Part shown: piece by piece, positions 1 through 7,226 of the stretch | Numbering within the stretch: the stretch's first letter is position 1 | Layout of the letters: every line of letters starts with the position of its first letter | From: Clostridia bacterium | GTDB lineage: Bacteria > Bacillota > Clostridia > Christensenellales > Borkfalkiaceae | Reading direction: 5' to 3' | Assembly: GCA_021205485.1 (NCBI GenBank) | Contig: JAJPXK010000113.1 | Span: 1-10,099 of the forward strand | DNA length: 10,099 nucleotides | Translations under genes and position numbers: made by a program | The notes under the pieces: model-generated | Databases searched by the model: none | Told to the model about the DNA's origin: nothing | Seen by the model: the letters and a program-made list of their open reading frames with translations, nothing else

Positions 1-2
1 AT

Positions 3-191
3 TATAAGATGTTTGACGCAGAAGTACAGAAAGAATTGAATAAATCGATATCTAATTTTTATTCTACAAATAAGAATTATAAAAAGGCATTCCAGCTCGC
101 TTCAGAATACAATATGGAGTCATGGGATGATCTTGTAAAGAAAAATACTAAAGCAATTAATGAACTAAAAACTTCAATTGAAAAAGGATAA
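3..191 (+). CDS. 3' end of a truncated gene, possibly terminase small subunit
   Basis: The reading frame is open from the left edge to TAA at 189-191, giving about 62 residues. An ATG at position 9 lies in this frame, but the 8 bases before it hold no ribosome binding site, so I read this as the tail of a longer gene. The peptide is hydrophilic, rich in Lys, Asn and Glu, and probably helical; I recognise no motif. It sits directly upstream of the large terminase subunit, where the small terminase subunit is normally encoded. That identity is inference from position only. A complete 60-residue protein starting at 9 is the alternative. Confidence 0.45.
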   Translation, partial: YKMFDAEVQKELNKSISNFYSTNKNYKKAFQLASEYNMESWDDLVKKNTKAINELKTSIEKG

Positions 192-199
192 TTAACTTT

Positions 200-1945
200 A
201 TGGCATTATCGAATACGGCTACACCAAAATATTACGGCCAATTTCGCAATGCCGTAATACACGGTGATATTCCAGTTAATAAAGAAATCTCTCTTGAGAT
301 GAATAGGATTGACGAATTGATTGCTAATCCCGGTATTTATTATGATGATGAAGCTGTTGAAGGCTGGATTTCATTTTGCGAAAATGAACTGACTTTGACA
401 GATGGAGCAGATTTGCATCTTCTTGATAGTTTTAAATTGTGGGGTGAGCAGATATTTGGATGGTACTATTTTGTGGAGAGAAGCGTTTATGAACCAAATA
501 AAGATAGTCGTGGTGGTCACTATGTAAAAAAGAATATTAAAAAGCGTTTAATCAATAAGCAATACTTGATTGTGGGAAGAGGTGCAGCAAAATCATTATA
601 TTGTTCAACTATTCAGGCATATTACCAGAACGTTGATACAACAACGACTCATCAGATAACCACAGCACCTACTATGAAGCAGGCAGATGAAGTAATGTCA
701 TCTATTCGCACAGCAATTACTAGAGCAAGAGGTCCGTTGTTTCAGTTTCTAACAGAAGGCTCATTACAAAATACGACAGGTTCAAAAGCATTGCGGGTAA
801 AGCTGGCCTCAACTAAGAAAGGGATTGAGAATTTTTTAACAGGTTCACTTCTTGAGGTAAGACCAATGTCAATCAATAAGCTTCAAGGTTTAAGGACTAA
901 GATAGCAACCGTTGACGAATGGCTTTCTGGTGATATTCGGGAAGATGTAATAGGTGCTATAGAACAAGGTGCCTCCAAGTTGGATGACTACTTGATAATT
1001 GCAGTTAGTTCGGAAGGTACTGTCAGAAATGGAAGCGGCGATACAATTAAGATGGAGTTATCCGATATTTTAAACGGGAATTACGTCAATCCACACGTTT
1101 CTATATTTTGGTACAAGTTAGATTCTATCGATGAAGTAGCAAATCCTGATATGTGGATGAAGGCAAATCCTAACATCGGAAAAACCGTTACATATGAAGC
1201 CTATCAATTGGACGTTGAGAGAGCGGAGAAAGCTCCTGCCGCAAGAAATGATATTTTAGCTAAAAGGTTCGGTATTCCAATGGAGGGTTACACATATTAC
1301 TTCTCTTATGAAGAAACCTTGCCACATCGGAAAAGAGATTATTGGAATATGCCTTGTGCTTTGGGTGCAGATATGTCTCAAGGAGACGACTTCTGTGCCT
1401 TTACATTTTTATTTCCCTTATCAAACGGTAGTTTTGGAATTAAGACTCGAAATTATATTTCATCTTTGACGTTAAACAAATTACCCGGTGCAATGAGAGT
1501 TAAGTATAATTCATTTATGGAAGAAGGCAGTTTAATTGTTCTTGAAGGAACCGTCTTAGATATGATTGAAGTATATGAAGATTTGGACAATCATATTTCT
1601 CAACGTGGATATGATGTGAGATGTCTGGGGTTCGACCCTTATAATGCTCAAAAGTTTGTTGAACGATGGGAAACAGAAAATGGTCCATTTGGCATTGTTA
1701 AGGTTATTCAAGGTGCAAAAACAGAATCTGTTCCGCTAGGTGAGTTAAAGAAATATTCGGAAGAAAGAATGCTATTGTTTGACGAAGATATTATGACTTT
1801 TGCTATGGGTAACTGTATCACTATAGAAGATACTAATGGGAATAGAAAATTATTGAAAAAAAGACACGAACAAAAGATAGATTCGGTAGCTGCAATGATG
1901 GATGCCTACATTGCGTATAAGGAAAATATTGAAGCGTTCGATTAG
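200..1945 (+). CDS. terL: Phage terminase large subunit (DNA-packaging ATPase and nuclease)
   Basis: This 581-residue protein should be the packaging motor: an N-terminal ATPase drives DNA through the portal and a C-terminal RNase H-like nuclease cuts the concatemer. The P-loop is VGRGAAKS at residues 125-132, with Ala where most Walker A motifs have Gly before the Lys. The Walker B strand is IATVDE at 235-240, ending in the catalytic Glu. Candidate metal-binding nuclease acids are Asp391 (in GADMSQGDD), Asp479 (in LGFDPYNA) and Asp561 (in KIDSVAAMMDAY); the last pattern is typical of the Terminase_1 family. Length fits that family. The ATG at 200 follows a modest AAGGA at 184-188. The next gene starts 11 bases after the stop, and the portal follows that, the usual packaging-gene order. 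Confidence 0.95.
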   Translation: MALSNTATPKYYGQFRNAVIHGDIPVNKEISLEMNRIDELIANPGIYYDDEAVEGWISFCENELTLTDGADLHLLDSFKLWGEQIFGWYYFVERSVYEPNKDSRGGHYVKKNIKKRLINKQYLIVGRGAAKSLYCSTIQAYYQNVDTTTTHQITTAPTMKQADEVMSSIRTAITRARGPLFQFLTEGSLQNTTGSKALRVKLASTKKGIENFLTGSLLEVRPMSINKLQGLRTKIATVDEWLSGDIREDVIGAIEQGASKLDDYLIIAVSSEGTVRNGSGDTIKMELSDILNGNYVNPHVSIFWYKLDSIDEVANPDMWMKANPNIGKTVTYEAYQLDVERAEKAPAARNDILAKRFGIPMEGYTYYFSYEETLPHRKRDYWNMPCALGADMSQGDDFCAFTFLFPLSNGSFGIKTRNYISSLTLNKLPGAMRVKYNSFMEEGSLIVLEGTVLDMIEVYEDLDNHISQRGYDVRCLGFDPYNAQKFVERWETENGPFGIVKVIQGAKTESVPLGELKKYSEERMLLFDEDIMTFAMGNCITIEDTNGNRKLLKKRHEQKIDSVAAMMDAYIAYKENIEAFD

Positions 1946-1956
1946 AGGTTAAACAT

Positions 1957-2445
1957 ATGAGTGTATTAATCCATCACGGGATATTGGGGCAAAGATGGGG
2001 AGTCCGCCGCTATCAGAATGAAGACGGGAGTCTAACATCTGCAGGGGTAAGACATCAAAAAGCCCTTGAAAAAAAGGACGAAAGATGGGCTAAACGTAAT
2101 AGTGAAAAGATTACATCAAATGCTAAGAAAAAATCGTCTAAAGAATTATCTAAGTATGCCAAAGAGTTAATGAGAGATTCAAATGCAACCACAAAGTCAG
2201 GTCAATTGACTTCCAAAACTATTATGGCATACAATCAAAAGATGGCTTCTTTAATGAACGAGAAAGTTTCTGGTATGCAGTCGCCTTCTGGCAGAACAGT
2301 ACAATTTGTTGCGAAGAGAGGTCAGATAGGTGTATTTATGGCTCTGGCAGACCAAGGATATAATATGTCACAATTAAAGAATGGAATTTATAATTCTGGT
2401 AAAGTTGCTTACAAAAATACTGTAATCGATAAAGTTGAAACATAA
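1957..2445 (+). CDS. Small basic phage protein with HGxxGQ-WG motif, function unknown
   Basis: The 162-residue product begins with a striking motif at residues 6-26: HHGILGQRWGVRRYQ followed by NEDGSL. This HGxxGQ(R/K)WG(V/I)RRYQ..DGSLT pattern recurs near the N-terminus of many proteins in structural modules of Firmicutes phages; I believe the whole protein matches the family called DUF7211, but I cannot check this here. Residues about 35-75 are very rich in Lys and Glu and probably a long helix. The C-terminal part (about 105-162) has a conserved-looking segment with SPSGRTVQFVAKRG and FMALADQGY. No catalytic motif or signal peptide is visible. AGAGGT at 1944-1949 supports the ATG at 1957. 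Lying between terminase and portal, it may be a minor head or packaging protein; this is inference. Confidence 0.8.
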   Translation: MSVLIHHGILGQRWGVRRYQNEDGSLTSAGVRHQKALEKKDERWAKRNSEKITSNAKKKSSKELSKYAKELMRDSNATTKSGQLTSKTIMAYNQKMASLMNEKVSGMQSPSGRTVQFVAKRGQIGVFMALADQGYNMSQLKNGIYNSGKVAYKNTVIDKVET

Positions 2446-2457
2446 AAGGAGCGTAGA

Positions 2458-3702
2458 ATGTCTTTAGGCGAAAGAGTAAAAAAAGCGTGGAATGCTTTTC
2501 TGAACAGAGATCCACCAAACGAAACAAGATATGTAGATATTGGAACAAACTATTCTTATAGACCAGACAGACCAAGGTTCACAAGAGGAAATGAGAAATC
2601 TATTGTAACGGCTGTCTACAACAGAATTGCATTGGACGTTTCTGCTATAGATGTAAAACATGTTCAGCAGGATGAAAACGATAGATTTTTATCTGTCGTT
2701 GATTCTGGCCTTAATAAATGTTTAACTTTAGAGGCTAATGTAGACCAAACGGGTACAGCATTAATGCAGGATATTGTTATGTCGATGCTTGATGAAGGAT
2801 GTGTTGCTATTGTTCCTGTGGATACATCATGTAATCCTAATGAAAACGGATCTTTCGATATTTTAAGTCTGCGGACAGGCAAGATATTGGAGTGGTATCC
2901 AAAGCATATTAAGGTACGGGTGTATGACGAAAACACTTCTCAAAAAGAAGACATAATCATAGCTAAAAAGAATGTCGGAATTGTTGAAAATCCTTTGTAT
3001 GCTGTAATAAACGAACCTAATTCTACATTGCAACGGTTAATTAGAAAACTTAATATTTTAGATGCTATTGATGAGCAAAGTGGGGCAGGGAAGTTGGATT
3101 TAATTATTCAGCTTCCTTATGTTATTAAAACGGAAGCTCGCAAGAAGCAAGCTGAAACAAGAAGACAAGATATAGAATCTCAGTTAGCTGGTTCAAAGTA
3201 TGGCATTGCTTATACGGATGGTACTGAGAGAATTACGCAATTGAATCGTTCTGTAGACAACAATTTAATGTCACAGATTGAATACCTGACGAGTATGCTA
3301 TACAGCCAGTTAGGTATTAGTCAGTCAATATTAGATGGGACTGCAGATGAAAAGGCAATGCTTAATTATCAAAAGCGTACCATTAAGCCAATAATTTCAG
3401 CTATTGTTGACGAAATGAAGAGGAAATTTATTACAAAAACTTCAAGGTCACAACATAAATCGATAGCGTTTTTTATTGATCCGTTTGAACTTGTATCTGC
3501 AAATGAAATTTCTGAAATGGCAGATAAGTTTACAAGAAATGAAATAATGACATCTAACGAGATAAGACAAATAATCGGATTAAAACCGTCAACAGATCCG
3601 AAAGCCGATGAGTTGCGTAATAAAAATTTAAGCGAACCAAAAGCTGAAAGTGATGAAGATAGTAAAGCACAAAATCCAATGGAGGAAATTCAAAATGGAT
3701 AA
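2458..3702 (+). CDS. Phage portal protein, HK97 gp3-like
   Basis: The 414-residue product is the portal, a ring at one capsid vertex through which DNA is packaged and released and on which the capsid nucleates. Recognisable features are the N-terminal segment with AVYNRIALDVSAI (residues 52-64), a long helical region around 190-245, the segment LYSQLGISQSILDG (281-294) followed by a helix that would line the channel (about 295-325), and the C-terminal FTRNEIMTSNEIRQIIGL (358-375), a common portal ending with an NE-R--.GL pattern. The last 30 residues are charged and low-complexity. AAGGAG at 2446-2451, 6 bases before the ATG, sets the start. The 3' end overlaps the next gene by 8 bases, suggesting translational coupling with the protease-capsid gene. 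Confidence 0.93.
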   Translation: MSLGERVKKAWNAFLNRDPPNETRYVDIGTNYSYRPDRPRFTRGNEKSIVTAVYNRIALDVSAIDVKHVQQDENDRFLSVVDSGLNKCLTLEANVDQTGTALMQDIVMSMLDEGCVAIVPVDTSCNPNENGSFDILSLRTGKILEWYPKHIKVRVYDENTSQKEDIIIAKKNVGIVENPLYAVINEPNSTLQRLIRKLNILDAIDEQSGAGKLDLIIQLPYVIKTEARKKQAETRRQDIESQLAGSKYGIAYTDGTERITQLNRSVDNNLMSQIEYLTSMLYSQLGISQSILDGTADEKAMLNYQKRTIKPIISAIVDEMKRKFITKTSRSQHKSIAFFIDPFELVSANEISEMADKFTRNEIMTSNEIRQIIGLKPSTDPKADELRNKNLSEPKAESDEDSKAQNPMEEIQNG

Positions 3703-4099
3703 AAAACAGTATGACTTCAGTGGATGGGCGACGAAAAACAACTTGTTGTGTTCCGATGGAAGAATAATAAGGAAGGATGCTTTTAAAGAAAACGACGGTC
3801 AGGTTGTTCCTTTGGTGTGGAACCATACGCACAATGACCCTGACAGAGTTCTTGGACATGCTCTATTGGAAAATAGGGATGAAGGTGTCTATGCTTATTG
3901 TTCTTTTAATGATACTGAAAACGGCAAAAACACTAAATTGTTGGTAGAGCACGGTGATGTTTGTGCATTGTCCATTTACGCAAATCGATTAAAGCAGCAG
4001 GGAGCTAATGTAATGCACGGCTCAATAAGAGAAGTAAGTATTGTGCTTGCAGGTGCAAATCCCGGTGCTTTTATCGACAATATCGTCAGTCATGGCGAA
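3695..4099 (+). other. Domain: HK97-type prohead protease (S78)
   Basis: Residues 1-135 of the fusion protein. The expected role is to cut scaffold segments from the procapsid interior during maturation and then to digest itself. Probable triad: His44, Ser93, Glu113, in the order and spacing of the S78 family. Confidence 0.85.
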
Positions 4100-5464
4100 G
4101 AGTCAGAAGGAGAAGCAATCATCTTTACTGGTGAAGAAATTGAACTACACCACTCAGATGATTCAAACAAAAACGAAGAAAAAAAAGGAGATAGTTCTAT
4201 GAGTGAAAGTACAACTCAGACTAAAAAAGAAAAAACATTACAAGATGTCATAGACACTATGACTGAAGAGCAGAAGACAGCATTATATGCTTTAGTTGGA
4301 CTTGCTCTTGAACAGAAAGATTCAGATGAAAATAATGATGATGAAGGAGATAATAACGTGAAGCATAACGTTTTCAGTGACAGCAACGATGAGTACAACG
4401 CTAGCAGGACTACACTTAGTCATTCCGAAATGCAGGAAATACTTTCCGATGGTAAAAGGTATGGCAGCCTTAAAGATGCATTTATACAGCATGGTATAGA
4501 AGATATTGAATACCTGTTCCCTGATGCAAAGAATATGACCAATACTCCTATATTTATTGATAGGAATCAGGAATGGGTAAAGAAAGTAATGAACTCTGTT
4601 CATCATACACCGTTCTCAAGGATTAAATCTATATTTGCCAACATCACAGAAGAGGATGCAAGGGCTAAAGGTTATATTAAGGGCAATCTTAAGAAAGATG
4701 AGGTATTTGGTCTTCTTAAGAGAACAACGACACCTATAACTGTATACAAGAAACAGAAGCTTGACAGGGATGATGTCGTTGATATTACCGATTTTGATGT
4801 TGTTGCTTGGATAAAGACAGAGATGAGAAGTAAGCTTGATGAGGAACTTGCAAGAGCATTTCTTGTCGGTGACGGCAGAACTACATCATCCGATGACAAA
4901 ATTAATGAAGCCAACATTCGTCCTATTTGGACAGATGCAGATCTCTTCACAATTAAAACAGCAGTTACCGTTTCGTCGGATGCATCCAGTAGCGATAGAG
5001 TAAAGGCGTTTATACGAGCATGTGTAAAATCGCGTAAAAACTATAAAGGTTCTGGTAATCCCGACCTTTACACTACTGAAGACGTTCTGATAGATTGTCT
5101 TCTTCTTGAAGATAATGACGGCAGGGTTATTTATGATTCAGAAGAGAAGCTCAAGAAAGCTCTTCGTGTTAACAACATAATAACAGTGCCTGTCATGGAA
5201 GACCTTACAAGGACAGATTCCGATGGTAAAACAAGAACCCTGATGGGTATAGTTGTCAATCTTGCTGACTATAATGTTGGTGCCGATAAGGGTGGTGCAG
5301 TCAATATGTTCGATGATTTCGATATTGACTACAATGCACAGAAGTATCTTATAGAGACCAGATGTTCAGGTGCTCTTACAGTCCCTTATTCAGCAATTGC
5401 TCTTGAGTTGGTTGAGACATCGTCATCGGCTACAAGCGCAGACACGGAAGAAGAAACGGCATAA
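3695..5464 (+). CDS. Prohead protease-scaffold-major capsid protein fusion
   Basis: One 589-residue frame joins what are usually two or three genes. Residues about 1-135 are an HK97-type prohead serine protease (family S78): probable catalytic His44 in VWNHTHND, Ser93 in ALSIYAN and acidic partner Glu113 in IREVSIVLAGANPG. Residues about 169-221 hold a scaffold-like helix (TLQDVIDTMTEEQKTALYAL) and an acidic Asp/Asn/Glu linker. From about 222 onward the sequence is an HK97-fold major capsid protein, with EYLFPDAKN, HHTPFSRIKSIFA, KRTTTPITVYKKQKLDRDD, FLVGDGR and NIRPIWTD. I chose the ATG at 3695 because GGAGG at 3681-3685 precedes it; in-frame ATGs at 3650 and 3653 lack such a site. Two internal start sites (listed separately) probably allow extra capsid to be made. 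There is no stop or frameshift between the domains. Confidence 0.93.
   Translation: MDKKQYDFSGWATKNNLLCSDGRIIRKDAFKENDGQVVPLVWNHTHNDPDRVLGHALLENRDEGVYAYCSFNDTENGKNTKLLVEHGDVCALSIYANRLKQQGANVMHGSIREVSIVLAGANPGAFIDNIVSHGEESEGEAIIFTGEEIELHHSDDSNKNEEKKGDSSMSESTTQTKKEKTLQDVIDTMTEEQKTALYALVGLALEQKDSDENNDDEGDNNVKHNVFSDSNDEYNASRTTLSHSEMQEILSDGKRYGSLKDAFIQHGIEDIEYLFPDAKNMTNTPIFIDRNQEWVKKVMNSVHHTPFSRIKSIFANITEEDARAKGYIKGNLKKDEVFGLLKRTTTPITVYKKQKLDRDDVVDITDFDVVAWIKTEMRSKLDEELARAFLVGDGRTTSSDDKINEANIRPIWTDADLFTIKTAVTVSSDASSSDRVKAFIRACVKSRKNYKGSGNPDLYTTEDVLIDCLLLEDNDGRVIYDSEEKLKKALRVNNIITVPVMEDLTRTDSDGKTRTLMGIVVNLADYNVGADKGGAVNMFDDFDIDYNAQKYLIETRCSGALTVPYSAIALELVETSSSATSADTEEETA
4185..4201 (+). promoter_or_regulatory. 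Internal Shine-Dalgarno and in-frame ATG start (scaffold-capsid product)
   Basis: AAGGAG at 4185-4190 lies exactly 8 bases before ATG 4199-4201, which is codon 169 of the fusion frame. Initiation here would give a 421-residue protein lacking the protease but keeping the scaffold-like helix and the capsid domain. The position at the end of a poorly conserved, acidic linker, just before the SESTTQTKKEKTLQ segment, is a natural domain boundary. That initiation occurs is inference. Confidence 0.65.
4344..4360 (+). promoter_or_regulatory. Second internal Shine-Dalgarno and in-frame GTG start (capsid-only product)
   Basis: AAGGAG at 4344-4349 lies 8 bases before GTG 4358-4360, codon 222 of the fusion frame. 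The resulting 368-residue product would begin (M)KHNVFSDS, which looks like the natural N-terminus of stand-alone capsid proteins of this family as I remember them. The core AAGGAGATA is identical to that of the first internal site. Use in the cell is inference. Confidence 0.55.
4358..5461 (+). other. Domain: major capsid protein (HK97 gp5-like)
   Basis: Residues 222-589 of the fusion protein, the shell-forming part. Landmarks are EYLFPDAKN at 272-280, HHTPFSRIKSIFA at 303-315, KRTTTPITVYKKQKLDRDD at 342-360, DEELARAFLVGDGR at 382-395 and NIRPIWTDADLFT at 407-419. The C-terminal 15 residues are Ser/Thr/Glu-rich and probably flexible. Confidence 0.88.
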
Positions 5465-5495
5465 AGATATTTGAATGAAATGAAGGAGGTGCATG

Positions 5496-5813
5496 ATGGC
5501 TAAGTTATATTGTAAAGTTGGGTATGCGACTGTTACTGAAACATCACCCGGTGTGTATGAGGAACAAATTGATGAAAGATATTACTATGGTGATTTAGTT
5601 AAGAATTCAAGGAATCTTCAGACTGCTGGACAAGTCAACGATAATGTGAACATATCCAACGAGATTAGTATAGTTTCAGATCCTTATGCAAATCAAAATT
5701 TTCATTCAATGAGATATGTTGAGTTTATGGGTACAAAGTGGAAAGTGACTAGTATATCGGTTCAGTACCCTAGACTTGTGCTGGCGGTCGGAGGAGTATA
5801 CAATGGGCAGTAG
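5496..5813 (+). CDS. Putative head-closure or head-tail joining protein
   Basis: The product is 105 residues from the ATG at 5496 or 106 from the ATG at 5493. The strong AAGGAGGT at 5483-5490 is better spaced for 5496, which also gives an MAKLY N-terminus. The protein looks mostly beta-stranded. Conserved-looking parts are ERYYYGDLVKNSRNLQ (27-42, from 5496), NEISIVSDPYANQNF and RYVEFMGTKWKVTSI, ending in PRLVLAVGGVYNG. I recognise it as a family that follows the capsid gene in Firmicutes siphophages (I believe DUF7253). Its position and the ending suggest a stopper like SPP1 gp16, but that role is inference. The gene overlaps the next by 11 bases. Confidence 0.8.
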   Translation: MAKLYCKVGYATVTETSPGVYEEQIDERYYYGDLVKNSRNLQTAGQVNDNVNISNEISIVSDPYANQNFHSMRYVEFMGTKWKVTSISVQYPRLVLAVGGVYNGQ

Positions 5814-6108
5814 ACCAAATCTACAGAAGTTACTCGAAGATATTTTAGGAAGCAGAAATGTGTATTATCAGCCTCCACCGTCAGTACAAATGTCATATCC
5901 AGCTATAGTATACGCACGTTCTGAAATACAAAATAACTATGCAGAAAACAATGTATATCTTCAGAATTTTGCGTATCAATTAACAGTGATTGATAAAAAT
6001 CCAGATAGCGATATTGTAAAAAAGATTTCAGTATTGCCTAAGTGTCATTTTAGCAGACACTTCAAATCAGATAATTTAAATCACGATGTTTTTATTATTT
6101 TTTATTAA
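5803..6108 (+). CDS. Putative tail terminator (tail completion) protein
   Basis: The 101-residue product starts at ATG 5803, preceded by GGAGGAG at 5790-5796; an in-frame ATG at 5776 has no comparable site and lies deep in the upstream gene. Visible features are an N-terminal helix (RPNLQKLLEDILGS), a Pro-rich turn (QPPPSVQMSYPAIVY) and a C-terminal segment with VIDKNPDSDIVKKI, LPKCHFSRHF and DNLNHDVFIIFY. The pattern of an initial helix, YPAI strand and VIDKNPDS matches proteins I know as tail-completion or terminator-type proteins, which cap the tail tube and join it to the head. It lies just before the tail tube gene, as expected. Confidence 0.78.
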   Translation: MGSRPNLQKLLEDILGSRNVYYQPPPSVQMSYPAIVYARSEIQNNYAENNVYLQNFAYQLTVIDKNPDSDIVKKISVLPKCHFSRHFKSDNLNHDVFIIFY

Positions 6109-6123
6109 ATAAAGGAGATTAAA

Positions 6124-6786
6124 ATGCCTAAACTTGAATGGGATAAACAGGGTGAACACTATTTTGAGACTGGTGTCGAAAATGGTGTTTTATACCCTTA
6201 CAATGAAGGAAAATACAGTGCTGGTGTCGCTTGGAATGGTTTGACCGCTGTAAATGAAAATGCCACAGGTGCTGAGCCTACTGCGTTATACGCAGACAAT
6301 ATTAAATATTTGAATTTGATTTCAAATGAAGAATTAGAGGGCACAATTGAAGCGTACACCTATCCTGATGAATTCAATGCTTGTCAGGGTGTTGTAGAAC
6401 TTGCTCCCGGTATTGTAGCAGGCCAGCAGAATCATGAAATGTTTGGTCTTGCATACAAAACCAAACTTGGTAACGATGTGAAAGGGGACGAGTATGGCTA
6501 TAAATTGCATTTAATTTACGGCTGTCAGGCACGTCCTACAGAGAAAGCTTATGAAACTATTAACGATAGTCCAGAAGCAATAACATTCTCTTGGGAGTTC
6601 TCAACGACACCTGTAGCCGTTACAGGTAATAAGCCTACATCTGTATTGACTATTGATTCAACGAAGACAGACGACACAATTCTGGCTGCTATAGAAGCTA
6701 TTCTCTTTGGCACTGAAGAATCAGACCCTAGATTACCTTTACCTGCAGAAGTATTGTCCTTGATTGCAAGTGCAGAAACAAATTAA
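6124..6786 (+). CDS. Major tail tube protein
   Basis: The 220-residue product should polymerise as stacked rings into the tail tube. Characteristic segments are FETGVENGVLYPY (14-26), GVAWNGLTAVNE (34-45), GAEPTALYADNIKYL (49-63), GTIEAYTYPDEF (73-84), GLAYKTKLGND (108-118) and INDSPEAITFSWEFSTTPV (146-164). This is the tail tube family common in Firmicutes siphophages. The C-terminal part (about 170-220) carries a KPTSVLTIDSTK strand and a short helix ending at PLPAEV. Length is normal. AAAGGAG at 6111-6117, 6 bases before the ATG, is a strong start, fitting a highly expressed protein. A hairpin follows the stop. Confidence 0.92.
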   Translation: MPKLEWDKQGEHYFETGVENGVLYPYNEGKYSAGVAWNGLTAVNENATGAEPTALYADNIKYLNLISNEELEGTIEAYTYPDEFNACQGVVELAPGIVAGQQNHEMFGLAYKTKLGNDVKGDEYGYKLHLIYGCQARPTEKAYETINDSPEAITFSWEFSTTPVAVTGNKPTSVLTIDSTKTDDTILAAIEAILFGTEESDPRLPLPAEVLSLIASAETN

Positions 6787-6802
6787 ATAAAAACGAGATG
6801 TG

Positions 6803-6841
6803 TAAGAGCCGTTTAGTGTAAAAGCTAGCGGCTCTTATTTT
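6803..6841 (+). terminator. Hairpin, possible partial rho-independent terminator
   Basis: TAAGAGCCG at 6803-6811 and CGGCTCTTA at 6829-6837 form a perfect 9-bp stem around a 17-base loop that can pair further (TAG with CTA). TTTT follows at 6838-6841. It lies after the tail tube gene and ends just before the AAAGGAGG of the next gene. The T-run is short, so incomplete termination or protection of the upstream mRNA is likelier than a full stop. Confidence 0.6.
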
Positions 6842-6854
6842 AAAGGAGGAATTT

Positions 6855-7223
6855 ATGTTAAAGAAAACTATTACTTACACCGATTATAACGGTGTCGAAA
6901 GAACTGAGGATTTCTATTTTAATTTTACTCAGGCAGAATTGACGGAAATGCAGTATGGTGTTGAAGGTGGTCTCGAAGAACAGTTGAAGAGAATAGTCAA
7001 TACTAAGGACCAGCCTGCAATAATAAGAGAGTTTAAGAATCTTATCCTGAAAGCTTATGGCGAAAAGTCTGCTGATGGCAGACAGTTTATGAAGTCAGCA
7101 GAAATTTCAGAAAAATTTGCACATACAGAAGCTTATTCTATTTTGTTTATGGAATTGGCTACAGATGCAAACAAAGCATCCGATTTTGTCAATGGCATTG
7201 TTCCAAAAGTCAAAGGGGCTTAA
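6855..7223 (+). CDS. Putative tail assembly chaperone (gpG-like)
   Basis: The 122-residue product starts with TITYTDYNGVERTEDFYF, then LTEMQYGVEGGLEEQLKRIV (about 29-48), ILKAYGEKSADGRQF (64-78) and TEAYSILFMELATDANKASDFVNGI (91-115). This pattern belongs to a family that follows the tail tube gene in Firmicutes siphophages and precedes the tape measure gene, the place of lambda G. Such chaperones bind the tape measure protein and recruit tube subunits. The helical, acidic character fits. The start has an excellent AAAGGAGG at 6842-6849. The gene ends three bases before the next one, which is in the same frame; see findings. Confidence 0.8.
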   Translation: MLKKTITYTDYNGVERTEDFYFNFTQAELTEMQYGVEGGLEEQLKRIVNTKDQPAIIREFKNLILKAYGEKSADGRQFMKSAEISEKFAHTEAYSILFMELATDANKASDFVNGIVPKVKGA

Positions 7224-7226
7224 TTT

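Noticed and set aside
3650..3694. An earlier in-frame ATG (3650) for the protease-capsid gene, adding 15 residues
   Set aside because: No ribosome binding site precedes it, it lies deep inside the portal gene, and GGAGG at 3681-3685 points clearly to ATG 3695.
2336..3859. Minus-strand open frames opposite the portal gene and its flanks
   Set aside because: Composition is rich in Cys, Phe, Tyr and Leu, no family is recognisable and no start signals are present; they are shadows of plus-strand genes.
4216..4950. Minus-strand open frames of 60-94 codons across the capsid gene
   Set aside because: They lie opposite a strongly recognised gene, have no binding sites, are Ser/Cys/Phe-rich in the way of antisense translations, and overlap one another.
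5776..5802. An earlier in-frame ATG for the tail terminator gene
   Set aside because: The extra nine residues are the upstream gene's 3' end read in another frame; GGAGGAG at 5790-5796 selects ATG 5803.
7205..7223. Programmed -1 frameshift at the AAAAG or AAAGGGG runs near the end of the first chaperone gene
   Set aside because: No in-phase X XXY YYZ heptamer exists, and the downstream gene is in the zero frame, so a slip could not enter it.
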